Source: Planctomycetia bacterium | GTDB lineage: Bacteria; Planctomycetota; Planctomycetia; Pirellulales; Thermoguttaceae | DNA: 64,000 nt | Direction of reading: 5' to 3' | Assembly: GCA_030527185.1 (NCBI GenBank) | Contig: JAUNBF010000003.1 | Coordinates: 1 to 64,000 of the forward strand | Shown here: positions 17,886 to 28,600 of the stretch, piece by piece | Layout of the letters: every line of letters begins with the position of its first letter | Position numbering within the stretch: the first letter of the stretch is position 1 | Translations under genes and position numbers: made by a program | Notes under the pieces: model-generated | Told to the model about the DNA's origin: nothing | Databases searched by the model: none | The model's input: the letters and a program-made list of their open reading frames with translations, nothing else

Positions 17886-19178
17886 TTACTTCGTTTTCAT
17901 CTCGGCAAAAATGGTGTCCGCGGCGTGGATCGTCTCTCGGATATGTTCCTCACGATGAGCCGCCGAAACGAACAGTGCCTCAAACTGGCTGCATGGGAAG
18001 TAGATTCCCCGATGGAGCATTTCCCGGAAAAAGTGGGCGTAAGCCCTGGTATCCGAACGGGATGCGGTTTCCCAATCGTAAACCGGTCCCTCCTGAAAGA
18101 AAAAGGTCATCATGGAGCCAACCCGATTGACGCAAAGCGGAATATTGTGTTTTTTCGCGGCCTGAGCTATTCCCGCGGCCAATTCTGCGGAAAGTTGTTC
18201 CAAATAGGGATACGGATTCGTCTTTTCCAGAATCTCCAGCGTACACAATCCCGCGGTCATGGCCAGAGGATTGCCACTCAACGTTCCTGCCTGAAAAACC
18301 GGACCGGAGGGAAGAATTTGCCGCATGATTTCTCGCAGCCCGCCATACGCTCCCACGGGAAGCCCGCCGCCGATGATTTTGCCCAGCGTCGTGATGTCCG
18401 GCTGAATTTTCAGCAGGTGTTGCGCACCGCGATAATCGACCCGGAAACCGGTCATCACCTCGTCACATATCAGCAAAATGCCATACAATTCCCGCACTTC
18501 GCGCAAAGCCGCACAAAATTCCTCCGTGGCGACGACGCACCCCATATTTCCCACAATCGGCTCGAAAATGATTCCCGCCACCTCTTTTCCCACATCCTCC
18601 ATCGTCTGGAGCAGTTTTTCCGCATTATTATAAGGCAAAACCAGCGTATCCTGCGAAGTTCCAGGAGTAACGCCAGGGGAATTCGGAACGCCGAACGTCG
18701 CGGCTGCCGACCCTGCCGCCACCAGAAGGGAATCGGCATGACCGTGATAATTTCCCTCGAATTTGACAATTTTATTGCGACCTGTAAAACCACGCGCCAG
18801 CCGAATCGCACTCATCGTCGCTTCCGTCCCGGAATTGACAAACCGAACCATTTCGATGGAGGGAATTGCCGCCACCACTTTTTGTGCCAACCGCGTCTCC
18901 AGGAGTGTCGGAGTACCGTAGCTGGTTCCTTGCTGAATCGCCTTTTCGAGTGCCGCCGTTACCTCCGGGTGAGCATGCCCCAAAATCATCGGCCCCCACG
19001 AACCAATATAATCTATCAGCGCGTTTCCGTCCAAATCATAAAGGTACGCACCTGCGGCACGCTCGATAAACAACGGATCACAACCCACCGCTCCGAAAGC
19101 TCTGGCCGGACTGTCCACACCGCCGGGAATCCAGTGCTGCGCTTCCGCAAATGCCTGACTGCTGCGAGAAAATTCCAT
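17886..19178 (-). CDS. hemL: Glutamate-1-semialdehyde 2,1-aminomutase
   Basis: 430 aa, the usual length. It converts glutamate-1-semialdehyde to 5-aminolevulinate in the C5 haem pathway, using PLP/PMP. Visible: RVFG-type start replaced by FAEAQHWIPGGVDSPARAFG, YIGSWGPMILGHAHP, FVNSGTEATMSAIRLARGFT, KFEGNYHGHADSLLV, and the PLP lysine in LGKIIGGGLPVGAYGG. It lies 17 bp downstream of the DUF1573 gene on the same strand and may be cotranscribed with it. Confidence 0.97.
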   Translation of the reverse strand: MEFSRSSQAFAEAQHWIPGGVDSPARAFGAVGCDPLFIERAAGAYLYDLDGNALIDYIGSWGPMILGHAHPEVTAALEKAIQQGTSYGTPTLLETRLAQKVVAAIPSIEMVRFVNSGTEATMSAIRLARGFTGRNKIVKFEGNYHGHADSLLVAAGSAAATFGVPNSPGVTPGTSQDTLVLPYNNAEKLLQTMEDVGKEVAGIIFEPIVGNMGCVVATEEFCAALREVRELYGILLICDEVMTGFRVDYRGAQHLLKIQPDITTLGKIIGGGLPVGAYGGLREIMRQILPSGPVFQAGTLSGNPLAMTAGLCTLEILEKTNPYPYLEQLSAELAAGIAQAAKKHNIPLCVNRVGSMMTFFFQEGPVYDWETASRSDTRAYAHFFREMLHRGIYFPCSQFEALFVSAAHREEHIRETIHAADTIFAEMKTK

Positions 19179-19195
19179 GATCGACTCCTGGAGGG

Positions 19196-20830
19196 CTATC
19201 GGGAAGATTTTTTCAATAAATTGCGACCTGCCGGACGTGTCTGTTTTTCCGGCTCCTCCAATTCTTCCGGCTCCTTATCCGCCTCGACTTCCACAACAGG
19301 AATATCGGGCAATTCCCCATCCGACTCCTCAACCTTGGAAGCAGGCGTTTCCTCTGTTTCCGCAGGAACCGTTTCCGGGAGTTCTTCCAGCAAATCCGGG
19401 ACTTCCTCTTCCGCCTTTTCTTCCAAATCAGCCTTATCAGCCTCTTCCGAAAGGTCTGTTTCTACAGAATCCACCTCTTCCGTCTCCGTTCCTTCAGGAA
19501 TGGCTGGCATTTCCTGAAGTTCCCCGGAACCTTCTTCGTCGTCCAACAACTGAAGTGGTTCCAGATCATCAGGAGGGAGTTCCGTCTCAGGGGGAATCGC
19601 TTCTTTTTTATCGTCCGCATTTTCCTTATTGTCCGCGTTTTCCTCATTTGCAGATTCCACTTCCGGCAATGCGTCGGGAAGGGACTCCAACGAAGGAATC
19701 TCTTCGTCTGAGGTCTTTACATCCGGTTCCGGCAAAATATTCCGCGGCGTCCTCTCTTTCGGCTCTTCTTTCTCAGCCACTTCGGCATTTTCCTCTTCAG
19801 GAACTTCCACCACAGGCACATCCACCTCCGATTTTTCCGTTTCGGGAGCAGGAACGATTTTGCCATTGTACGCCACCTGCGTGTTGGTACGTCCCTCCAA
19901 ATCGGTCATGATCGTGATGGAACCGTTGATGTTCCGGGGGCGATCTCCCTGATACGAAAGTTTCACCACATGGACTTTTTGAGGCAACGTTTTAATCGAC
20001 GCGGAAATATTCGGGTCTTCCGAGGTAATGTCCAAAATCTTGAACGGAACGGCTCCCTGCAACACCAACGATTTTTCCGTCACCTTTCCCACCTCCAGCA
20101 AACCAAAGGAAAGCGGCGACGGATTCACCGAAAGCGTCGGGCGAATTCGGCCTTCCACCGGAACCAGAAATCGGGAACTGCGGGGATTGGGGTCGTTCGT
20201 CACCAGTTCCAGATACTCGGTGAAATTCCCAGGAGGGGCGTTATCCTTCAAATGAACCAGCATCTGATACGAAACACGGTTATACTGTCGGGCAATCTGT
20301 TTCAAATCGACCGCCAGGAATCCACACGTACTCTGCACATCCAGAATCCGCCAGTTCATATCTTTCACACTGTTGACATTCACCGAAATGACCGGTTTTT
20401 GTCCTGCCGAAACCGTCCCGAAATAGACGACTCCCGGTTCCACATCCACATCGGTACGGATATAAACATACGAATGAAGCTGAACTTCCATGTAATACGG
20501 CTTGGAAAATCGCACTGTAATGGTGGCGTTTTTGTTGCCGACAAAATTTTTGGTATTGACAGCGACATGAATCACCCCTTTCTCCCACGACTTGATCGGG
20601 CCACGCGGAGAAAAAGAAGGGGTCGTACACTGACAGGAAGAAGAGACGGACTGAATTTCAAAGTCCTCTTTATATTTATTGGTGAAAACAAAATCGAATT
20701 CTGTTTTGGAACCTTTTACCACCACGCCAAAGTCGTGGGAGGTCGTTTCAAACATTTCCGCAGCATAATTCACGGAAGTGCTGTTATAGGTTCCCGCCAG
20801 TAAAAAACATGAAAGTAATAGGGCTTGCAT
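19196..20830 (-). CDS. DUF1573 protein with a long acidic C-terminal tail
   Basis: 544 aa with an N-terminal signal-like hydrophobic stretch (MQALLLSCFLLAG), a DUF1573 Ig-like domain (about residues 28-115: SHDFGVVVKGSKTEFDFVF and SVSSSCQCTTP), further beta-rich repeats to about residue 335, and then about 190 residues dominated by Glu, Asp and Pro with internal repetition (EEADKADLEEKAEEE, PDLLEELPETVPAETEE), closing with a basic end (GRNLLKKSSR). Extracytoplasmic location is likely. The acidic tail is probably disordered and may bind cations or basic surfaces (inference). It is divergent from the giant-protein operon; the 462-bp spacer has AT-rich sequence and TATAAT-like boxes but no promoter I would defend. 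Confidence 0.75.
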   Translation of the reverse strand: MQALLLSCFLLAGTYNSTSVNYAAEMFETTSHDFGVVVKGSKTEFDFVFTNKYKEDFEIQSVSSSCQCTTPSFSPRGPIKSWEKGVIHVAVNTKNFVGNKNATITVRFSKPYYMEVQLHSYVYIRTDVDVEPGVVYFGTVSAGQKPVISVNVNSVKDMNWRILDVQSTCGFLAVDLKQIARQYNRVSYQMLVHLKDNAPPGNFTEYLELVTNDPNPRSSRFLVPVEGRIRPTLSVNPSPLSFGLLEVGKVTEKSLVLQGAVPFKILDITSEDPNISASIKTLPQKVHVVKLSYQGDRPRNINGSITIMTDLEGRTNTQVAYNGKIVPAPETEKSEVDVPVVEVPEEENAEVAEKEEPKERTPRNILPEPDVKTSDEEIPSLESLPDALPEVESANEENADNKENADDKKEAIPPETELPPDDLEPLQLLDDEEGSGELQEMPAIPEGTETEEVDSVETDLSEEADKADLEEKAEEEVPDLLEELPETVPAETEETPASKVEESDGELPDIPVVEVEADKEPEELEEPEKQTRPAGRNLLKKSSR

Positions 20831-21292
20831 TTTTCATTCCATCCAAGTCACAAGGTTTGTCCAACTCGGCAGGTGCCATTTCGCTTCGTCGACAGGAATG
20901 CAGGTAATCCTCCCTGCCAGGACGTTCGGAAAGGATTTGACTGCCGTTTCCTGAAAAACCGATATACTTCATTATACCTTCCGAAGGCAATCTTTCCGCC
21001 TTCAGTATAATCACTTTCGTCCCAAAAGTCCAGACAGGATTATCGTTATTATCGTCATTTTTTAAAGATAAAATCATTAAAATTGTTATAAAACGATTCT
21101 TTTTGGAAAAAGTTACAAAGTTTCCATGCCTCCCATCTCCCATTTTCCCTTTTTTGAGGTATAATACAATTAGGAAGGTTTTCTTGATAGAAAAGGAAGG
21201 GATTTCACGCCCCAATCAGAGTACTCATGGAAAAGATGGGTTAAAAATAGAGCCAAATGGGGATACTTTTTGAAAATCAGCAGGTGGCAGGT

Positions 21293-24200
21293 ATGTTCCT
21301 TGTAAGAAAAAAATGGGAGAAAGGAAAAACGATCGGTTGCGGAATCGTTTTGTCGCAGATTTTTCTCGCAGGAATGATTTTTGCACAAGAAGCACCATCA
21401 GAAACCATCCCTGTTGTTGAAAAAAATATCGAAAAACAGGAGACCTCCATTCCCGAAGAGACACCCCCGGTTCCGCCTACGTTCACGGAAGAAACGTCGG
21501 ACTTGAAAAGTAGCGAGAAAACAGAAACGGAAACGGCTCCCTCGGAAGAGGCTTCCCTGAACACCCTGTTCCCGTTTCAGCGTCGTGCCCTGGGGGAATC
21601 CATCCCGCTTTATCTCTCCCGAAAGGATGGAAAATGGATTGCCATTCCGGGAATTGGCCTGGAGCAGGTGGAGGAGTTGCTTCACTCGGTCGTGACACAG
21701 CGGGACAAAAACGATGCCAAACCGACACCGGAGTACGTTTTTCATTCCATGCTGGCGGATGGCAAAGTGGAAAAAGAGGCGGTTCGGTTGCAGGTCACAT
21801 TTCAGGTGGAAACATTTCAGGATCGTCCTGTTCGGATTCCCCTGCGATTGGATGAGGGGATTTTACTTTCCGATCCCAGGGAAGCTGCGAAAGAGGCCGA
21901 TCTTGTCGAACCGCCGACCGCGCAAAAGCCTGAAAATGTTGTTTCGCGGACAGCGGAAACCACCTCCTCGGAAAATATCGAGACGGTTCCCCCTCCACTG
22001 CCGCAGCCACCCACGGAAAAGGGACGGTTGTGGGTCGAATTTTCAGAAAAAAACGGATTTGTGGCTTGGGTGACGGGACGGGGTATTCATGAATTGGAGT
22101 TGACATTTCTCGTGCCAATCGTATCGGGAGCCGGGGATCGTCAATTTTGCCTGCAATTTCCGTACGCAACGACTTCGGAACTGAAAATGTCGATTCCCCA
22201 GACTCGTTGGGAGTCGGAAATGACGCATTTTTCCATGAATGGCGGGACGCTTTTGCAATCGGCTCATTTTGTTCCCGGTTCCTCCAATGCCGACGAGGGA
22301 GAGACTCAATTGCTGGCCATGCGGTTGGGAGGGGAATACTCTCTTTCCTGGAAAGTGACGCAGAAACCGGAGGAAAATACGCCTACCGTTCTGGAAGCGG
22401 AGGGGTTGATTTTCACCATCATCGGCAAAGACCTCATCGAATACGACGCACGGTTGAAAATCCTTTTCAATGAGGAAAGTCATGATACTTTTCGCGTACG
22501 GTTGCCGGAAAATGCCCAGTTGGTGCCCGTTTCCAACGCACACTATTCTGTGGAGTACGTTTCGGAAGAGGAGGCAGGGGGGAATCCTGAAGGAACGGGA
22601 AATCGACCTTTGGTGGAGGTGAGGTTGAAAACGCGACGGACTTCGGGAATGCAGCGTGTCGACATTCATGCCAAAGTCCCCTTGCAGACGGGTGAAATTT
22701 CCAACTGGTTCGACATTTCCGGCTTTGAGGTTCTTTCTGCCGTTCGCCAGTCGGGTTACTATGCCATCAAAACCCTCTCCGGCCAACATGCCAACTGGAC
22801 GCCGGGGCCAGGGGTCAATCGGTACGAGGAACTCCCCTTCACACTCGATTCGTGGCGGCCTGTTTCCCAGACACCGCCTACGCTGATTCCTGTTTCCCGT
22901 CGGGAATCTTCCTATTCCCTCTCTTGGAGTGCCAGTACCACGGAAGGGAGTGAAACGGAAGTGGAAACGGAAATTTCCGCCCCACCCATACCGGAAACTC
23001 CTGTGGTGGAAACCTTGCCGATGAGTCCGGTATCGACGGTGCCAGTGCCGGGAATTTCGCAGACAGTGGAGTGGGACGCTGTTTTTGAGTACGTTTCCCA
23101 ACCCGCCCCCCTGTGGACACGGATTATCACGCGAACCACACGAGTGAATATCGAGCCGTCGTATGTGGTGACGGTCAAACGGGATGAGCTTTGTCTGGAA
23201 GCGACGTGGAACTGCACGATTCGCGGTGGAAAAATCACCTGGCTGGACATCGACCTGGGAGACTGGGCTTTTCGGTCTGTCGGGCCAGACAATCTGGTCT
23301 CGATGGATTCGCTGGAAGTGGACGCTTCAGGTCGGATTTCCGTCCCTCTGGTACAGGCTTCGGGGGGACATTTGACGCTGACGTTTCAGGCATATCGAAA
23401 ATTGGAGGAGGGGATAACCGACGTTGCTTTTACGCTCCCGAAAAAAGTCTCTTCCACCATTCCGTCGGTGGTGATTACCTCAACGCCCTCAGAACTGATT
23501 GTTCTGTCTGCCGCGAATGTGGAACTGACGCCGGAAAGTGAAAAATGTTATCGTCTGGTACGCCAGCCAGCCCCTTCCATGAGTCCTCTTTTGACTGCTG
23601 AAACGCCGGAAATGCTGCTGTATCGCTGTGAGTCGGAGGAGGCTCAATTTGCCGCCAAACGGCACATCCATCAGCGAACGATTGCGGTACGAGAATACAC
23701 GCAGTTGGAAATTTATCGGCAGGAATATCGCATTCGAAAAACGTTTGAATATTCGGTTGCCTATGGAAGTGTGAATCAGTTACGATTCCAGGTTCCTGAA
23801 ATGAGTGCGGAAAAGATGGAAATTCAGATTTCCGCCCCCCCATCTCTTTCCCCCCAAACGGGATTGGCTTCTTCTCCCACAACACCCGCGGCAGAAATAC
23901 CACCGGAGATTCCTCCCCTGGCAGCCAAGGGGGTTCCGTTGGTTCCTGGAGTGGGGGCAGGTGTGGGAAATGGTGTGGCAGGAGAAACGACAACGGTTCC
24001 GTCCCCCTCATTGATTCCTGTGCCGGGAGCGGAGACCGTCGCCAGTCTGGCCTCCAAACCGCCCGTTGTGAAGATTAAGCCGACAACAGAATCTTCCTCA
24101 CCGTGGATGGAGGTAACGATGCTGTTGCCGGAAGAGCGGATGGGAATTTTTTCCGTCACGTTGCAGTATGCGTTTCCACTGGAAAAACTGGAGGTGAATC

Positions 24201-25564
24201 GAATTCAGAAGCGAGATTTCCATCTGGCCTGGTCGTTAGATGGTCGAGTGGTGGAAAATCTTCTCGAAATTGCCTCGGAAGATTCGATTCAGATTCTGCC
24301 GCCGCAGACGATTGATTCGGAAACGCCGTGGGAAGAATTGGGAACGTTCCTGGCACGCAGAACATTTGCGCAGGAAAGCGATTCGGGGAAAAAACGGAAC
24401 CTGATTCCCTGCATGTTGTGCAAATCGGAAAAAATGCCGAATAAGATTACGTTGGGGATGGACTTGAAGGAGGTTTCCCCGCAGGATATTACGATTATTG
24501 ACCGATATTGGCTGCAAACGTGGTTGACCGGAACAACCCGTCAGGATCGAGCCGTTTTCCTCTTTCCACCGATTGTGGATGTTCAGGATCAGTCCTTTTT
24601 TGCCAGCGTCCCCCAGGAAAAGGAAGGGGAAAATACCGTTCCGGCACGGGCTTTTACCATCAATCTTCCTCAACGTGCGGCGGCGGACAGTGCGGAGGTC
24701 TGGATTGATCGCAAACCGGCTCAACTGGGAACCGAGGTCAAACGGCTTTCCGCCAATTCCCTTCAGGTGATTTTGCCCGCCACACCACGGAATATTCCAC
24801 GAACGGTGGAAATTCGCTACCAGTTCGAGAAAAAACTCCCCAAGGAAGGGAATTTTCAGATGGAAATCCCCTACGTGCAAGATATTACGTGGGTTCGGGG
24901 AATGTACTGGCAGGTGGTTTTGCCGGGAGATACGCATATTTTGAAAACTCCGCCGGGATTCTCCATGGAATATCGATGGGGCTGGAATCAATGTTTCTGG
25001 GGTCGCGTTCCGATTTGGGAGCAAAATTCTCTGGAACGATGGTCAGGAGCTATCCAGGGTTCGCCGGCACCGATGAAAATGAACCGCTACGTCTTTGCCG
25101 GCATGGGGTCACGCGAGACGCTGGCGACAGGAGCGACATTTTACCTTGTCAATCGGACGACTCTGGTCGTGGTATTGGCCGTGGGAGTTTTCTGGCTGGG
25201 CGTTTTGTTTTTGTATTTTGCCTTCATGCGGCGTCCGATGGTTTTGCTCCTTTTCCTGATTTTGCTGGGAGCCTTTGTGGTACGTTCCCCCGATTTGGCT
25301 CTGCTGGGATTGCAGGCCATTTCCCTGGGTGGCGTTTTGCTACTGATTTCGTCGCTCTGCGGCCTGTTTCGGCTGGCACAACGGGAACCGCAATATCCCC
25401 TGATGCGAGATGAGGACACAACTGTCGTTCAATCGTCACGAACCATCATCTCCCTATTGGACGAATCCCCTGTTTCGCAGGAAGCCAAAACCATCACCTA
25501 CGAACAGGCACTCGAAATTCCCGACCAGGATGCCACCGTGGCACGAAAAATCAAAACCAGTTAA
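21293..25564 (+). CDS. Giant membrane-anchored extracytoplasmic protein 1
   Basis: 1,423 aa from the ATG at 21293 (AGGTGG upstream; the frame is open 36 bp earlier). Signal peptide: basic start (VRKKWEKGK), hydrophobic core, cleavage near MIFA-QEA. Then a Pro/Glu/Thr-rich linker, a long beta-rich region of about 1,150 residues with several PETP-type low-complexity inserts, and C-terminal membrane helices at about residues 1286-1366 (VVVLAVGVFWLGVLFLYFAF, VLLLFLILLGAFVV, ISLGGVLLLISSLCGLF) followed by a soluble tail of about 70 residues. No catalytic motif is visible. First of three tandem giant genes that share this layout. I know no named family. Confidence 0.8.
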   Translation: MFLVRKKWEKGKTIGCGIVLSQIFLAGMIFAQEAPSETIPVVEKNIEKQETSIPEETPPVPPTFTEETSDLKSSEKTETETAPSEEASLNTLFPFQRRALGESIPLYLSRKDGKWIAIPGIGLEQVEELLHSVVTQRDKNDAKPTPEYVFHSMLADGKVEKEAVRLQVTFQVETFQDRPVRIPLRLDEGILLSDPREAAKEADLVEPPTAQKPENVVSRTAETTSSENIETVPPPLPQPPTEKGRLWVEFSEKNGFVAWVTGRGIHELELTFLVPIVSGAGDRQFCLQFPYATTSELKMSIPQTRWESEMTHFSMNGGTLLQSAHFVPGSSNADEGETQLLAMRLGGEYSLSWKVTQKPEENTPTVLEAEGLIFTIIGKDLIEYDARLKILFNEESHDTFRVRLPENAQLVPVSNAHYSVEYVSEEEAGGNPEGTGNRPLVEVRLKTRRTSGMQRVDIHAKVPLQTGEISNWFDISGFEVLSAVRQSGYYAIKTLSGQHANWTPGPGVNRYEELPFTLDSWRPVSQTPPTLIPVSRRESSYSLSWSASTTEGSETEVETEISAPPIPETPVVETLPMSPVSTVPVPGISQTVEWDAVFEYVSQPAPLWTRIITRTTRVNIEPSYVVTVKRDELCLEATWNCTIRGGKITWLDIDLGDWAFRSVGPDNLVSMDSLEVDASGRISVPLVQASGGHLTLTFQAYRKLEEGITDVAFTLPKKVSSTIPSVVITSTPSELIVLSAANVELTPESEKCYRLVRQPAPSMSPLLTAETPEMLLYRCESEEAQFAAKRHIHQRTIAVREYTQLEIYRQEYRIRKTFEYSVAYGSVNQLRFQVPEMSAEKMEIQISAPPSLSPQTGLASSPTTPAAEIPPEIPPLAAKGVPLVPGVGAGVGNGVAGETTTVPSPSLIPVPGAETVASLASKPPVVKIKPTTESSSPWMEVTMLLPEERMGIFSVTLQYAFPLEKLEVNRIQKRDFHLAWSLDGRVVENLLEIASEDSIQILPPQTIDSETPWEELGTFLARRTFAQESDSGKKRNLIPCMLCKSEKMPNKITLGMDLKEVSPQDITIIDRYWLQTWLTGTTRQDRAVFLFPPIVDVQDQSFFASVPQEKEGENTVPARAFTINLPQRAAADSAEVWIDRKPAQLGTEVKRLSANSLQVILPATPRNIPRTVEIRYQFEKKLPKEGNFQMEIPYVQDITWVRGMYWQVVLPGDTHILKTPPGFSMEYRWGWNQCFWGRVPIWEQNSLERWSGAIQGSPAPMKMNRYVFAGMGSRETLATGATFYLVNRTTLVVVLAVGVFWLGVLFLYFAFMRRPMVLLLFLILLGAFVVRSPDLALLGLQAISLGGVLLLISSLCGLFRLAQREPQYPLMRDEDTTVVQSSRTIISLLDESPVSQEAKTITYEQALEIPDQDATVARKIKTS

Positions 25565-25619
25565 GTTGGCAATTATCAATTCAATCATTCGCCCTTTGCG
25601 TTTTTTTCATAGGAGCGTT

Positions 25620-28600
25620 ATGTTTCCGCATTTCCAGGATCATTTGCGAGAGAAAAAGAACGACCGCCTGATTTTTGGTCATGGAGGTAGGGAATGTCTG
25701 TTCCGAAGGTTCGTTTGGGAAAGTTGTTTGGGAGTGGTTTTTTGGGGGATTTTGGGAGGTCTGGCTTGTGCGGAAGAAAAAATGGAACCACTTCAGGCTT
25801 TTCGTCGGGTTTACGTTCCGCAATCTTTTCTGGATAACCTGCCGACAGGAGGCATCACGTATTGGCCTATTGCCGCGGAGGAATTTGAGCGTTGGGTGAA
25901 GGATTATGGGCAGGGCACCTCCCCCATGCGTCAGGATTCCGCAATTTTGGCACGTTCCGCAACGTATCAGGCAGCACTGCGTCCGCGAATGGTTCTGGAA
26001 GGGGAGGGAACGCTCTGTTTTGAGAAGAATTTCCCCGATTTGCCGGAAGCATCTCGCCCGGAACATCTTTTCTGGCGTTTTCCCGAAGTACGGTTTGCCA
26101 TGAACGAGGTTTACGGGGTACGTCTTTCCACCCCACAAACGTCGGAATCGGAAAAACCGTCGGCACCTGTCATGCGCAGTGTCCATTTTTACCCGGATGG
26201 AAGTGGGGAATTGGAGTTGTTCAAAAGCGACTTTCAGGAAGGAAAATGCTGGCTCGATTTTCAATGGTCGCAACGCGGCGAAATGGCAGAATCGGGAAAA
26301 GTTGTTTTTTCCCTTCAATTTTTGCCCGCGACGAATATTGTTTTGGACTTGCAGCTCCCCGGACGATGGACGCCTCAAATTCGGCATGGTCTGGTGGAAC
26401 TCCGGGAAAATGTCGAAGTTCCTCAAGGCTGGAAAGCATGGCGATTCCATCTGGGGGGGAATCCTTCGGTGGAACTGGAATTGACCTCCTCCGTTCGTGA
26501 GGAAATCACTCCTGCGGTACGGCCTGCGGTAGCGGTTTCCCAGCATAATCACTATCAATTTCATAAGGAAGGATTGGATGTCACCTGCCAGATGACACTG
26601 GAGTCGATCGGAACGTCGGAGCGAAAAAATGCCACGCTGCAATTCCAACTGGAGGAAGGTTTTCTTCTGACGGAAGTTCTCTACCAATCCCAGATGCTGA
26701 AATGGAGTTACCAAACTCAGGGGGAAGATTCCGAACGTCTGGCCATTGTGGAGCTTCCTGAAAGTATTTCCGGCCAGGGAAATCTTCTCGAATTGAAGGG
26801 TATTCAGGAAATGCCCGCCCCCACTTCTCAGGAGACGGCGGTTTTGCGGAAACTGCCGAAAATTCGCCTTTTAGACGTCTTGTGGAAAGAGGGGAAAACG
26901 GAAGTGGAAGTGGTGGAGCCGTTGGAAGTGGTCGATTTGGATGTGAAAGAGAGCCGAATTTTGCAAAATCGCCGAAGCCGCCATCCCAACGCTGTGATTG
27001 TGGAAATTCAGGAATTTTCGCCTTACGCCACCGTCCAGATGGCTATTCGGAACCAGCCTGCCGGAGTGCGTCTGGATACGACGACGGCAGTGAATTTTCT
27101 GGAAAACGAAATTGCCTCTCAAATGGAAATCACCGCCAGTATCGCGGATGGAGAATGTTTTGAAATTCGTGGGCTGGTAAACCGTTCGTGGACGATCGAC
27201 TCGATTGAAACGCTGGAATCAGGGGTGATTGAGGACTGGAATCTGGACGTTTCGCCCGACGCGGTGGGACAGGTGTTGCGTGGTCTGACGCCGGAACAGG
27301 GAAAAACTCGTCTTCCGCAGGGATGGGATGAAGATTCACTTTGCGTACTGCGGATTCAGTTGGCTCACAGTGTCCGTCCCCACCGGAACCTTTCGTTCAA
27401 GATCAAGGCCAGGCGGCTGGAATATCCGCAGAATTATCTCTTTACCGGAATTCAGCTTACGCCGGTCTATTTCCCGGAATACCAGACAGGGGAATCGTGG
27501 ATTCTGGCGGGCACGACCTGGTTGTGGCGGGTACGTTTTCTGGAACCGTACCGTTCATTGGATGTTTTTTGGGAAAACACCCCATCGGAAACGCAGTTCA
27601 CCTCCTTTTCCGCAACCCTGACGCGAGCCCGGGAACTTTTCCCCGAAAAGTTGAAATTTCTGGTCGCGACGCAGGATTTCAAAGATATTCCGATGATTCA
27701 ACTGGAACGTCGTCCCAAAGCGTTTACCGCGTCGGTGGAAGGTTTTTACGATCTGACCTCTTCGCCGCACGCGATTTACCGAATCCAATGCGACCCTCAA
27801 GGTTCGCTGATCGATACGGTGCGGGTGCAGATTCGACCGGGGTCACTTTTGGGGGTAACGTGGAATTTTCCGAAAAATCTCTTGGGAAGTGAAGCGAGAA
27901 GTCTGGGCAAAAAGTCGTACAATCCGGGTGGAGATATTCAGGATTCGTCGGAATTGTGGGAAATCAAACTCCGCAATCCACAGCAGGAACCGTTTGAGAT
28001 AGAACTGGTTTTGCTGACCGACCAGTCGCTTATTCCGCAACATTTTTCCAATGGAGAAGATGAGGAACTGATTCCACCTGCGGATCAGGTGCAGATTCGC
28101 GCGTGGTGGACAAGCCGGTTTCCCGAAGGCGTCAAGCTACCTTTGGTGCATTTACCGCAGGCACAGCAATGTACCGGCCAGGTTTCCCTCCAACGCGACA
28201 TTACGGACGACCTGTTCGTGCAGGCCGAGGAAATGGTTCCTATTCTTTCGCCCTCCTCCGAAGGGAATGGTCATCACGCCTCCACGGAAGGTGTCTGGAC
28301 GTATCGCTATTCCCCATCGTCGCTGACGAATACGATTTCCCCTTCCCTTCGGCTGCAATGGAAAAATGGAAAAGAGACGCAGCAAGCATGGATTTGGAAG
28401 GAAGAGTACCAGACGCAATGTTTTCCCGGAGGGGTCGCTTTGCATGTGGCAACGCTTCGGATCGAAAATCTTGGGGAAAACTTTTTGACGGTGAGTCTGC
28501 CGGAAATTCGTACGGAGGAAATTTCGTTATTTGGCGTGATTGTCAATGGTCAACGGATTCTCAATGCCACCCACCGGACGCAAACGAAAGAGTCGGGCGA

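Noticed and set aside
20831-21292. Promoters for the DUF1573 gene and the giant operon from TATAAT-like boxes
   Set aside because: Several -10-like boxes exist on both strands, but none has an acceptable -35 box at 16-18 bp.
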